Of a stretch of 53,650 nt of DNA, positions 6,666-13,974 are shown in pieces. Numbering within the stretch: the first letter of the stretch is position 1; each line of letters opens with the position of its first letter. The stretch is taken from the IMG/VR virus record IMGVR_UViG_3300035161_000034, positions 1-53,650 of that record; one strand, 5' to 3'. This stretch comes from a virus. Below the pieces are notes generated by a model. It searched no databases. It saw nothing but the letters and a program-made list of their open reading frames with translations, and was not told where the DNA came from. The position numbers and the translations under genes were made by a program.

Positions 6666-6694
6666 TTGAGTCAGGGCTGGATCTGGTGTAGTAT
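6666..6694 (+). promoter_or_regulatory. Sigma70-like promoter candidate
   Basis: TTGAGT (6666-6671), 17 bases, TAGTAT (6689-6694), in the 96-base gap before the gene at 6731. The -35 matches consensus at 4 of 6 and so does the -10; weaker than those at 1260 and 4797. Confidence 0.45.
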
Positions 6695-6730
6695 GAGCTA
6701 TCCATTATTTAAAGATACAAGAGGTTCAGA

Positions 6731-6982
6731 ATGGTCGATCTAGTAGAACTGGCAGACCGGGAAAATGTTAGCGTCGAAGAATTCATGGACGCGATACTTT
6801 GTTATACCGCCGCGATTGCAAACGCGGCAATTGACAAGCACGACGACCCGGACAGCGAAAACAAAACAGAATTTATCCTGCATAATGTCAATTACTCGTA
6901 CCGTATCACCGTGGAGCGCCTGCCGCTACCGCACAGTGTTTACAACGGGACTTTTGACAGACGAAAAAAACAACGCGCATGA
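6731..6982 (+). CDS. Hypothetical small acidic protein, 83 aa
   Basis: ATG at 6731 after AAGAGG, 37 bases past the promoter candidate. Sequence VDLVELADRENVSVEEFMDAILCYTAAIANAAIDKH is helical, followed by two strands (KTEFILHNVNYSYRITVERLPLP) and a basic tail. No family recognised. The acidic, compact form resembles many early phage host-takeover proteins, which is only inference. Confidence 0.65.
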   Translation: MVDLVELADRENVSVEEFMDAILCYTAAIANAAIDKHDDPDSENKTEFILHNVNYSYRITVERLPLPHSVYNGTFDRRKKQRA

Positions 6983-7034
6983 ATTTTTTAAACCGTCACG
7001 GCTTGGCATAACCCGCCAAGCCTGACAGATATTT

Positions 7035-7355
7035 ATGGATGACCGTGACGAGGGATTTGTCATCAAGGTTGGGCTGGCTGAAGTGCTGGCACAGTTGGTT
7101 GAGGCTTATATCGGTGGGGTGGACGAATACGTGAATGATGTACTTTACGGTCTGATAACGTATAGCGATCTGATCGACTTCATTGAAGCGCAGCCTAAAG
7201 TACATGCCCACATCGTCAAGACCCTGATGGAAATTGACGGCGACGATGACAAAGTATTTGAGTACATCCATTATCTGGCGCAGACCATGCTGGATAAAAC
7301 CACGCAGTGCGGCGAAAATCATTTTGTCGGCCTGCCAAGCAGTAGCATTCATTAA
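7035..7355 (+). CDS. Hypothetical acidic helical protein, 106 aa
   Basis: ATG at 7035, 52 bases after the previous stop, with a weak ribosome site, so the exact start is uncertain. The protein is strongly acidic and helical (EVLAQLVEAYIGGVDEYVNDVLYG, then LIDFIEAQPKVHAHIVKTLMEIDGDDDKVFEYIHYLAQ). No motif or family recognised. The next gene follows after one leader. Confidence 0.65.
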   Translation: MDDRDEGFVIKVGLAEVLAQLVEAYIGGVDEYVNDVLYGLITYSDLIDFIEAQPKVHAHIVKTLMEIDGDDDKVFEYIHYLAQTMLDKTTQCGENHFVGLPSSSIH

Positions 7356-7372
7356 CACAAAGGAGAGACACC

Positions 7373-7663
7373 ATGTACCAGTATATGAGTAAAGGCAAGT
7401 TTATCGAACGGTTGTCGGACGATCTGACACGCACTAACGCAACCGCGTTATTCGAGCATTTAGAGATTATTCACCGGGGTGAATACTTGTTTGATATTGG
7501 AGATATTCGCCAGCAATTTGATCAAACCACGCTGGACGAAATCCGCAAAGTACATCCGGTTGAGTTCGCCGATCTGGATGACTGGCAGGTATTAAAAAAA
7601 CTTGGCCGAATGACCTTAATCATCCAGTCGGATGAAGAACCGTATCTGATTGGCCGGTTTTAA
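7373..7663 (+). CDS. Hypothetical protein, 96 aa
   Basis: ATG 6 bases after the leader ACACAAAGGAGAGACACC. Helical and acidic: KGKFIERLSDDL, ALFEHLEIIHRGEYLFDIGDIRQQF, LDEIRKVHPVEFADLDDWQVLKKLG. No recognised family. The stop is followed at once by palindrome copy 4, the same arrangement as for the 2357-3178 gene. Confidence 0.75.
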   Translation: MYQYMSKGKFIERLSDDLTRTNATALFEHLEIIHRGEYLFDIGDIRQQFDQTTLDEIRKVHPVEFADLDDWQVLKKLGRMTLIIQSDEEPYLIGRF

Positions 7664-7664
7664 A

Positions 7665-7684
7665 AACTGGTAGAAATACCAGTT
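7665..7684 (+). repeat. Intergenic palindrome, copy 4 (GAAA centre)
   Basis: AACTGGTAGAAATACCAGTT, extended by one more A/T pair on the outside (9 bp). Starts 2 bases after the preceding stop codon. Confidence 0.9.
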
Positions 7685-7688
7685 TGTC

Positions 7689-7717
7689 AACTGCTCAAGT
7701 CAGTACCTTGAGCAGTT
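7689..7717 (+). repeat. 11-bp inverted repeat AACTGCTCAAG / CTTGAGCAGTT
   Basis: Perfect arms at 7689-7699 and 7707-7717 with a 7-base loop, directly after palindrome copy 4. It is a variant of the repeat at 4034-4081; a further half-site TTAAGCAGTT follows at about 7730. A leader and gene start come next. Confidence 0.8.
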
Positions 7718-7761
7718 AAGAACACCATTTAAGCAGTTAAAGACACAAAGGAGAGATCACA

Positions 7762-8169
7762 ATGTCCGTAGGGAAACTGGATACTGTCGGCATGTCGCTG
7801 GAACTGGCGCGTATCGACGAAAAACATAATGGCCGGGTGGAAGCATTCGCGCGGTTGTCTGGCGTACTGTCGAATCTGCTGGAGATCGAGCAGGCCAAGG
7901 AGCATTTGCTGGATGCGGAAATCTTCAGCCTGAGCATCACGGAAGCGACGATCCGAACCTTGATGCGGCAAGCGCCGAACAACCAGAAAGGCCGGGAGTA
8001 TAAGGCGGAGTGGATGGGTAAACGCGCCAATCTGATGTCCGCGATCAAGGTGCGCAAACGGCAGGCGGAACAGACCCGCAAGCGATTGGGCAAACTCAAC
8101 AGCATGTTGAATCAGGTCGTCGCATTCAACAAGTTGACCGATGCCGCGCAGGAGGTGGACGATGGGTAG
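7762..8169 (+). CDS. Hypothetical basic helical protein, 135 aa
   Basis: ATG 7 bases after the last ACACAAAGGAGA leader. Almost wholly helical. The N-terminal half is mixed charge (LELARIDEKHNGRVEAFARL, NLLEIEQAKEHLLDAE); the C-terminal half is basic (KRANLMSAIKVRKRQAEQTRKRLGKLNSML) and could bind nucleic acid or form a coiled coil. No family recognised. It overlaps the next gene by 8 bases. Confidence 0.75.
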   Translation: MSVGKLDTVGMSLELARIDEKHNGRVEAFARLSGVLSNLLEIEQAKEHLLDAEIFSLSITEATIRTLMRQAPNNQKGREYKAEWMGKRANLMSAIKVRKRQAEQTRKRLGKLNSMLNQVVAFNKLTDAAQEVDDG

Positions 8170-8527
8170 AAAAGCAATGATTTACTACAAAGGCAAGACC
8201 ATGAGCCTTAGCGATCTGTCCCGGCAGGTTGGCATTCCACCGACCACATTGTATTCGCGCATCAAGCGCGGCTGGACACTGGAAGAAGCGGTCGCCGGTC
8301 GGCCCGGTCAGGAATTTGAGGTGCGGCGCAAGGATATTAAAGTGCATTACACCGGGACCAAGTACCCGTTAAGCACCGGAAAGCGGTTGAATCTGGTGGA
8401 GTGGTCAAAGGAGATCGGCGTTAATGTCAGCACGTTGCGCAGCCGGTCATACCGGCACTGGCCGGACAACGATATTATTGAAGGACGAGGGGAGGATTTG
8501 CGGGTTGCCAAAATGCGCGATGATTGA
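8162..8527 (+). CDS. DNA-binding protein with two tandem helix-turn-helix units
   Basis: The ATG at 8162 has GGAGGT 7-8 bases upstream and overlaps the previous stop. 121 aa with two related units: residues 16-46 (LSDLSRQVGIPPTTLYSRIKRGWTLEEA) and 76-107 (LNLVEWSKEIGVNVSTLRSR), each a helix-turn-helix of the kind attached to phage HNH proteins. No nuclease domain accompanies them. Probably a phage regulator or accessory DNA-binding protein; targets unknown. It overlaps the next gene by 8 bases. Confidence 0.75.
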   Translation: MGRKAMIYYKGKTMSLSDLSRQVGIPPTTLYSRIKRGWTLEEAVAGRPGQEFEVRRKDIKVHYTGTKYPLSTGKRLNLVEWSKEIGVNVSTLRSRSYRHWPDNDIIEGRGEDLRVAKMRDD

Positions 8528-8723
8528 CGAGATTACCATGATGATTTTATTTGCCAGCTACCAGTACACCTTATGTGCCTGTGTCACCGGCTTTTGTGTC
8601 GCGCAGTTTTATCAAGGCATGCCGGTGCGCTGCCGTGTTGCGCGGATTATCGCAGGCGGCTTGTTGTGGTGGCTGACCCTGCCGTGGCTGTTTTTTCAAT
8701 TGCGTCGCGGGAGCCGACAGTGA
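8520..8723 (+). CDS. Small membrane protein, 67 aa
   Basis: Two hydrophobic stretches, residues ~7-28 (MMILFASYQYTLCACVTGFCVA) and ~43-60 (RIIAGGLLWWLTLPWLFFQL), joined by a short basic loop and ending RRGSRQ. This predicts a two-pass inner-membrane protein. Start at 8520 (overlapping the previous gene) or at an inner ATG near 8538; the evidence does not decide. Function unknown. The stop overlaps the GTG of the next gene (GTGA). Confidence 0.6.
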   Translation: MIDEITMMILFASYQYTLCACVTGFCVAQFYQGMPVRCRVARIIAGGLLWWLTLPWLFFQLRRGSRQ

Positions 8724-9250
8724 CGGAAGCCGACCTGATTGACGACAGCCCCCTGACGCCTGAAAAACGGGCATGGTTTAAACTGGAAACACGGCGGCTG
8801 ATGCTGCTGCTCGGCTCCATGCACATTCTGGAATCGCTAAAACTGCCGGAGCCGAAAACGGATAAGAAGCCGATTATCAAGGCGCGTCGCTGTGTCCGTC
8901 TTGAGCAGAAGCAAGTGGACGATATGAAGGCCATTATCCGACCATTGGTGGAGGCCAAGCTGCCGCAGCGGGAAATACTTGATGCGATTGAGGATGCCGG
9001 ACTGGACATCTGCAAGCGGACCGGCCTGACGGTATCGCAGGCCAAGCTGTATGACCTGATCGTGCAGGTCAAACGGGAAACCGGCAATTTCTACACGACG
9101 ATTGACGCACTCGGCCAGCAGATTTATGAGCTGCGGGAAAACGGTATGTTAAATAAAGACGTGGCGCAACTACTCGGCATTAATCCGGCCACTGCGTCAA
9201 CGACATACAGGCGATATAAATTCGGCCTGCAACAGGAGCAAAAGCGGTAA
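8720..9250 (+). CDS. Probable HTH DNA-binding protein, 176 aa
   Basis: The GTG start at 8720 overlaps the previous TGA and lies 6 bases after GGGAG; the open frame runs further upstream but only as an overlap of the membrane protein gene. The middle is helical (VDDMKAIIRPLVEAKLPQREILDAIEDAG). The C-terminal part (QIYELRENGMLNKDVAQLLGINPATASTTYRRYK) has the form of a helix-turn-helix. Possibly a regulator of the phage early-to-late switch; unproven. Confidence 0.7.
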   Translation: MTEADLIDDSPLTPEKRAWFKLETRRLMLLLGSMHILESLKLPEPKTDKKPIIKARRCVRLEQKQVDDMKAIIRPLVEAKLPQREILDAIEDAGLDICKRTGLTVSQAKLYDLIVQVKRETGNFYTTIDALGQQIYELRENGMLNKDVAQLLGINPATASTTYRRYKFGLQQEQKR

Positions 9251-9279
9251 TTTATTCACTTCAACAAGGGGAACAGAGC

Positions 9280-9888
9280 GTGTTAAAGAAACTCGTCAAA
9301 GAAATCAAAAACCGGTACCATCAAAAATTATTCGCACGTCAGTTGCGCCGATCTGCCGCCGATAATTACTTTCACTATTTGACTGAATCAACACCTGACG
9401 CGGCGCAAGTGGCGCGTCAAAAAGAGATTGATGATGCGGTCAGTCGATTGATGCGGGATGAACCCGACACGCTGATACGGCCCGATCCGATTACCGATGA
9501 CGAACGGCAGCGGCTGCACGACTTTGCGCGGGATCTGTATGACCGGCATGCCCCTAAAAAGGTGCCGCATGCACCCGAGTGGTCACAGGCACCCGTACCC
9601 GTGAAGCGGCCCCCGGCGATAGACCCGGACACCTCGGTGTATGTCAAGAAACTGAACCCGATGACAATGGCGGATCACTGGGGGTATTACGACGGCACCA
9701 TGCCGATTGTGTACGCCTACCATATCAACCACCAGCATTTTATCGAGGTATCATTCGACCGCACCACCATGATGTGGTTTAGTGAACTACTTAACGTGCA
9801 TATGCCGGAAGAAGTTTTCGCCGGATGGATACCGGTATTTGTGGTGCTGCCGGAAGCCTTGCCAACCCAACCACCTGTGAGGGATTAA
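9280..9888 (+). CDS. Hypothetical protein, 202 aa
   Basis: GTG start at 9280, 8 bases after AAGGGG. The N-terminal ~35 residues are very basic (KKLVKEIKNRYHQKLFARQLRR), followed by helices (ARQKEIDDAVSRLM), a proline-rich linker around residues 95-115, and a C-terminal beta-rich part (PIVYAYHINHQHFIEVSFDRTTMMWF). No recognised family. It abuts the next gene: its TAA is followed at once by ATG. Confidence 0.7.
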   Translation: MLKKLVKEIKNRYHQKLFARQLRRSAADNYFHYLTESTPDAAQVARQKEIDDAVSRLMRDEPDTLIRPDPITDDERQRLHDFARDLYDRHAPKKVPHAPEWSQAPVPVKRPPAIDPDTSVYVKKLNPMTMADHWGYYDGTMPIVYAYHINHQHFIEVSFDRTTMMWFSELLNVHMPEEVFAGWIPVFVVLPEALPTQPPVRD

Positions 9889-10197
9889 ATGACGGATACC
9901 GCGAACTGTGAACCTAAACTACTTGCCGAAGTGCATGACCGGGCGCGGCGTATTGAAACCAAACTCAGCCATTTGTGCGAACGGCTGGACATTGATCTGC
10001 GCGTCAAGCCGATCCGTATTGTGATTAAAAACGATACGTGCAGTGCATTGATACCCGGTAACGATGTGACGGTATCGGCGATCCGCAAGGCGTTGCACGA
10101 CAATCAACTGGTGCCGAATAAGGTGGGTGCGGTCGCGCTGTTTGACAGCACGGAAGTCCCTTACCGCAATATCGGATCAATTGAATTTCAGGAGTAG
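9889..10197 (+). CDS. Hypothetical protein, 102 aa
   Basis: Starts on the base after the previous stop and ends 5 bases before the polymerase gene, so it is probably co-translated with both. A helix (AEVHDRARRIETKLSHLCERLDI) is followed by strands and a helix (PIRIVIKNDTCSALIPGNDVTVSAIRKALHDNQL). No family recognised. Confidence 0.7.
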   Translation: MTDTANCEPKLLAEVHDRARRIETKLSHLCERLDIDLRVKPIRIVIKNDTCSALIPGNDVTVSAIRKALHDNQLVPNKVGAVALFDSTEVPYRNIGSIEFQE

Positions 10198-10202
10198 TTA
10201 AG

Positions 10203-12608
10203 ATGGGCGAGATCAAACTACTAGCTTTCGATCTGGAAACTCCGCAGGTTGAGCCGAGTTATGGCCTGCAACCGTGGCGGCTGAAGACCGGTGAAGCGGT
10301 GATTCAGAGCTATGCCGCATGGTCGGAAGACGGCATTATTTGCGGCGCGAAAAAGCGGCCATCCGTTGCCCTGCTGCGGGGATTCTTGCAACTTGCCGCC
10401 GTCAGGGGTTACACGCTGGTCGGCTGGAATGTGCTGTTCGATGTGGCTTGGCTGGTCGCTGCCGGGTTAATGCCGGAATTGAAAAAATGTCAGATTCTTG
10501 ACGCCATGCTATTATTAAAGCACGTCGATCCGTGGCTGGACAAGGCGCACGGCGGACCCGGCTTCGGGCTGAAGTCGGCAGTCGCGCGAGCTTGGCCGGA
10601 ACATGCCGCGTATGCGGCTGAAGTCGATGTCACGCTGGTGCCTGAGACTGCGGAAGAATGGACGCGATTGCTGCGCTATAACCTCGACGACAGCCGCTTT
10701 ACCGGTCGGCTGGCGCGGGAATATCTCAACGTACTATCACAGTCTGAGATACAGAACTGCCTGATCGAGGCAAGTTCGATCCCGGATGTGGCGCTGTCAT
10801 ACATCAATGGCATCCACATCAACGAGGCGGCAATCAAACCGTTTCGCGAGCAGGTGCAGATCATGCAGGATGAAGCCATGCCGGTGTTCGGCGCGACGGT
10901 TGATGTAGTTCGATCCCCGAAAAAACTGGCCGAACTGCTGTTCGACAAGTGGGGGTACGAGCCGGTCGGCCAAACCAAGACCGGCAATCCGTCAACGGAC
11001 AAGGAATCGTTGATGAAACTGGCGATTGAAAACCCGCAGGATGAACGCTTTGCCGCGTTGATGAAACTGCGTAAGTGCAACACCAAAAGCAGCAAGTTTT
11101 TAGGTGGCGTAATCAAGGCAATGGAATACCACGGCGAACCGGTGGCACGACCAGCACCGGCGATTTCCGGCACGATGACGGGACGCTTTGTTTATTATTC
11201 GACGCAAGGCAAGAACAAGGGGCTGATTCAGACCGGCATCGCCCTGCACCAGTGGGAACGCGACCGCGAAACGCGCGATCTGTTGACCGCGCCACCGGGG
11301 TATCTGCTCGCGGAGTTTGACTTTTCCGGGCAGGAAATGCGCCTGATGGCAATCCTGTCGGAAGACGATGTGATGCTGGATCTGTTCGCCAATGGCGGCG
11401 ACGGCCATGCCTACATGGGTGCCAGCATTGAAGGCGTGGATTATGACTGGGTGCGGCAAAAAGCGGATGTGGATAAGAACGCCAAGGCGATCCGCAACCT
11501 TGGCAAGTTTTGTGTGATGGAAGGGCAACCGGTGCTGACCGAGCGTGGACTGGTGCCGATTGAAAAGATCCGGCTGAACGACCGGGTGTGGGATGGCGTG
11601 GAATGGGTGACTCATTCCGGCGCGGTCTATCAAGGAGAATGCGATGTCATGTACTACCAAGGAATCTGGCTTACCCCGGACCACTATGTCTGGTGTGAGG
11701 GACGACATGAGCCGGAAAGATTTTACCAAGCTGCATCCCAAAGGCTACAACTCACTCGTACCGGAAATGGTGGGCGTAAAATTCGGTGCGTGGACGATTG
11801 TATCCGACGAGATTACCCGCAGCCCGAACCATCCCCGCACCGTGCGGGTGAAGGTCAAATGCGGCGGGTGCGGCACCCGGCAATGGATTACGCTGTCCAG
11901 TCTGATCGACCACCAGTCGAAGTATTGCACCCGGTGCAGCGTGAAACGGCGACCCAAGGCGACGATCCAGCTATTCAATCTTTCCAAACCCAAAGTAATG
12001 TAGCCGTATGGGATATTACCAATGCCGGACCGCGCCGCCGTTATACCGTGTGCGACCGGCTGGTGAGCAATTCCAACCTGTCGTTGCAGTACCGGATCGG
12101 GGTGGATTCGATCATGTCCCGCGCGTTGACGCAATATAACCTGCAACTCTCAAGGCATAAGGCGCAGCATATCAAGACGACCTACCTGCAAACTTACAAG
12201 CAGGTGCCGCAGTACTGGCATCAGGCGATTAACCGGGCAACCATGAAGAAGTATGCCGAATCACTGGGCGGACGGCGCATCCCGCTGACCGATCTGAATG
12301 TGTACCAGCAGCAGCAGACCGCGATCAACTTTCCGATTCAGGCGACCGGCGGCGATATGAAGGCGCTGGCACTGGCGGTTTCGCGCAATCTGTTCGATAA
12401 TGACTTCATTTATGCATGGGATCTGCATGACGCCTTGTTCGTGTACGTGAAGAACGATCAGAAGGCAAAGGGGCGTATCCTCGCCATGCAGAAGATTTTA
12501 AGCCACCTGCCATACGGTGCGGCATGGGGCTGGCATCCGAGCATTGATTTGCCGGTGGACGCCAAGGTCGGCAGGACTTGGGGCACATTAAGCGCCGTAC
12601 AATCATAA
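10203..12608 (+). CDS. polA: Family A DNA polymerase with 3'-5' exonuclease, interrupted by an intein
   Basis: 801-residue precursor. Residues 1-175 are a DEDDy proofreading exonuclease: FDLET (D10, E12), GWNVLFD (N76, D80), YNLDD (Y159, D163). Polymerase motif A is FDFSGQEMRLMA (D373), and motif C is LHDALFV (H742, D743). Motif B (O helix) is RNLGKF then SNLSLQYRIG, and the intein (C437-N623) lies between those two halves. Removing it gives a 614-residue polymerase in which K435 and Y630 are 8 residues apart, as K758 and Y766 are in E. coli Pol I. The residue equivalent to Phe762 is Leu626. It replicates the phage genome with the PrimPol-helicase and SSB-like protein. Confidence 0.93.
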   Translation: MGEIKLLAFDLETPQVEPSYGLQPWRLKTGEAVIQSYAAWSEDGIICGAKKRPSVALLRGFLQLAAVRGYTLVGWNVLFDVAWLVAAGLMPELKKCQILDAMLLLKHVDPWLDKAHGGPGFGLKSAVARAWPEHAAYAAEVDVTLVPETAEEWTRLLRYNLDDSRFTGRLAREYLNVLSQSEIQNCLIEASSIPDVALSYINGIHINEAAIKPFREQVQIMQDEAMPVFGATVDVVRSPKKLAELLFDKWGYEPVGQTKTGNPSTDKESLMKLAIENPQDERFAALMKLRKCNTKSSKFLGGVIKAMEYHGEPVARPAPAISGTMTGRFVYYSTQGKNKGLIQTGIALHQWERDRETRDLLTAPPGYLLAEFDFSGQEMRLMAILSEDDVMLDLFANGGDGHAYMGASIEGVDYDWVRQKADVDKNAKAIRNLGKFCVMEGQPVLTERGLVPIEKIRLNDRVWDGVEWVTHSGAVYQGECDVMYYQGIWLTPDHYVWCEGRHEPERFYQAASQRLQLTRTGNGGRKIRCVDDCIRRDYPQPEPSPHRAGEGQMRRVRHPAMDYAVQSDRPPVEVLHPVQRETATQGDDPAIQSFQTQSNVAVWDITNAGPRRRYTVCDRLVSNSNLSLQYRIGVDSIMSRALTQYNLQLSRHKAQHIKTTYLQTYKQVPQYWHQAINRATMKKYAESLGGRRIPLTDLNVYQQQQTAINFPIQATGGDMKALALAVSRNLFDNDFIYAWDLHDALFVYVKNDQKAKGRILAMQKILSHLPYGAAWGWHPSIDLPVDAKVGRTWGTLSAVQS
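11511..12071 (+). mobile_element. Intein in polymerase motif B, without in-frame endonuclease
   Basis: 187 residues, C437 to N623. Block A is CVMEGQPVLTERGLVPIEKI, with Cys at position 1. Block B is around GIWLTPDHYVW (the TxxH pattern T-P-D-H). Block F/G is VWDITNAGPRRRYTVCDRLVSN, followed by Ser as the +1 residue. The residue before the final Asn is Ser rather than the usual His. The part between blocks B and F has no LAGLIDADG or HNH motif in this frame and is low in protein character; another frame there encodes a separate gene. A functional splicing element is inferred because the polymerase would be dead without excision. Confidence 0.88.
11707..12003 (+). CDS. Zinc-ribbon protein gene nested inside the intein, different frame
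   Basis: 98 aa in the +1 frame relative to the polymerase; ATG at 11707 with GAGGG 6 bases upstream. The pattern VGVKFGAWTIVSDE, then VKVKCGGCGTRQWITLSSL, then KYCTRCS matches small phage proteins (GxxFGxWTV ... CxCG ... CxxC) often found beside HNH or homing endonucleases. Four cysteines (CGGC, CTRC) probably bind zinc. The gene begins just after intein block B and stops at the codon before block F. No nuclease residues are seen. It may be a DNA-binding helper left from, or inserted in place of, an endonuclease. Confidence 0.7.
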   Translation: MSRKDFTKLHPKGYNSLVPEMVGVKFGAWTIVSDEITRSPNHPRTVRVKVKCGGCGTRQWITLSSLIDHQSKYCTRCSVKRRPKATIQLFNLSKPKVM

Positions 12609-12619
12609 AGGAGAATAAC

Positions 12620-12820
12620 GTGAAAATACCGACTTTCAAGAACCGCCGCGCAGCGATTGAATTTTATACCAATGTGATCGAGGTATCGAAGGAAACCCGT
12701 AATGCGCTGGTAGAAGACATCCGTAACGGCATGTCCCGACCGGAAGTGTTTAGCGCGATCCGGGAAATGGACGGCCATATTAAAACACTAGAGATTGAGT
12801 TGGCACGATGGAAGAAATAA
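12620..12820 (+). CDS. Small helical protein, 66 aa
   Basis: GTG start 7 bases after AAAGGAG, 11 bases after the polymerase stop. Two long helices (RRAAIEFYTNVIEVSKETRNALVEDIRNG and AIREMDGHIKTLEIELARWKK), likely a helical hairpin or coiled coil. No family recognised. It overlaps the next gene by 13 bases. Confidence 0.7.
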   Translation: MKIPTFKNRRAAIEFYTNVIEVSKETRNALVEDIRNGMSRPEVFSAIREMDGHIKTLEIELARWKK

Positions 12821-13011
12821 CAGCGCTGTATTTACACAGCAAGGAGGAACATCGTACGCATCTGGAATATCGTGTATTATCATACGATAAGACGACAAAA
12901 CGGGGGCGGATTGTCGGATCGTGCAACACACCGTTCGAGACAGACCTGTCCGTTGAGACATTGAAGAAATACGGCTGGTATCTGGATACCAAACCGTACC
13001 CGAAAAACTGA
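12808..13011 (+). CDS. Hypothetical small protein, 67 aa
   Basis: ATG at 12808 inside the end of the previous gene, with a weak ribosome site, so probably translated by coupling. Mixed charge, beta-rich in the middle (LEYRVLSYDKTTKRGRIVGS). No family recognised. The next gene follows after 16 bases. Confidence 0.6.
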   Translation: MEEITALYLHSKEEHRTHLEYRVLSYDKTTKRGRIVGSCNTPFETDLSVETLKKYGWYLDTKPYPKN

Positions 13012-13027
13012 TTTGGAGAGATTAATC

Positions 13028-13291
13028 ATGCCGAAGAAATATCCCCGTAATTACAAACGCGAACTGGAGTTGCAGAAAAAACGCGGCGACGACAAGAACA
13101 AGGCGCTGCGCATGAAGGCGCGGCGGAAGATGGTTAAACTCGGCTTGGTTAAAAAAGGTCAGGACGTAGACCATAAAAAGCCACTCAGCAAAGGCGGCGC
13201 GGCAACAGCCGTCAGCAACCTACGTGCGGTTTCACCCAGTAAGAACCGCAGTTTTAAACGCACCAGCAAAGGTGCTATCAAGGGAGACTAA
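13028..13291 (+). CDS. Small HNH nuclease-like protein, 87 aa
   Basis: ATG at 13028 after GGAGAG. The N-terminal half is very basic (KKYPRNYKRELELQKKRGDDKNKALRMKARRK). The C-terminal half has the short phage HNH signature DVDHKKPLSKGGA, then SNLRAVSPSKNRSF, with D48-H49, N64 and N73 in place. It looks active. Possible roles are nicking, packaging support or homing; the position in a replication operon does not decide. Confidence 0.85.
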   Translation: MPKKYPRNYKRELELQKKRGDDKNKALRMKARRKMVKLGLVKKGQDVDHKKPLSKGGAATAVSNLRAVSPSKNRSFKRTSKGAIKGD

Positions 13292-13293
13292 CC

Positions 13294-13656
13294 ATGTCGG
13301 AATCAACTAAAAAAACACAGGAACAAGCGACTGAAGATTTATGGAAAGATGTTGAAGAACAGATTTATGAAAACCCGGAACAAATGCTGCGCATGCTGAA
13401 TTCGCAGTTGTTAAATACGGTCAATCTGGTTGAAAAGCTCACAATTGTTGTCGTGCAATCCTGTGATGACGACACGTTGAAAAAAACACTGGTGGAAGAA
13501 GCACTGGTATGCCAGCAGACCCGCATGGCGATCATAAAAAATCTGGACAAGTCATTCGAGGAACAGCGCAAAATTGGCCGTGAAGAAATGAAAAAGATTG
13601 CCAAGGCGATTCTTGAAGAAGTCAGGCAACCCAAAACTAAACACATGGCATCTTGA
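13294..13656 (+). CDS. Hypothetical coiled-coil protein, 120 aa
   Basis: ATG 2 bases after the previous stop, with GGGAG upstream in the HNH gene end. Charged helical protein (ATEDLWKDVEEQIYENPEQMLRML, FEEQRKIGREEMKKIAKAILEEVR) likely to oligomerise. No family recognised. Confidence 0.7.
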   Translation: MSESTKKTQEQATEDLWKDVEEQIYENPEQMLRMLNSQLLNTVNLVEKLTIVVVQSCDDDTLKKTLVEEALVCQQTRMAIIKNLDKSFEEQRKIGREEMKKIAKAILEEVRQPKTKHMAS

Positions 13657-13665
13657 GGGTACGGC

Positions 13666-13974
13666 ATGAGTGATATTGAAGAACGGCTACAAAAACTGGA
13701 AGCGCGGAACGCCAAACTGGAAGTTGGCGTTCACCTGCTGATGTCGCATTTGCTTAACATGCAGGAGTTAATTCTTGACCTGACCGATACCTATGCGAAA
13801 GGTGTGGATGATTCACCGATACGCACCGAAATTATTTCCCGCAGTGTGCTATACCATGAAATAGCCCGAGCGATTAAAGAAAACCCGGACCTGAAATTTC
13901 TGGAGCAGCGCAGTATCGGTTTCGCCCAGTACAACCAGAAAGTCGATGAAGTACAAAAAGGTAGGCGGCGATAG
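13666..13974 (+). CDS. Hypothetical coiled-coil protein, 102 aa
   Basis: N-terminal heptad pattern (IEERLQKLEARNAKLEVGVHLLMSHLLNMQELILDLTDTYA), then a helical basic C-terminus. This could be a small multimeric DNA- or protein-binding factor; no family is recognised. The stop is directly followed by the ATG of the next gene. Confidence 0.7.
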   Translation: MSDIEERLQKLEARNAKLEVGVHLLMSHLLNMQELILDLTDTYAKGVDDSPIRTEIISRSVLYHEIARAIKENPDLKFLEQRSIGFAQYNQKVDEVQKGRRR

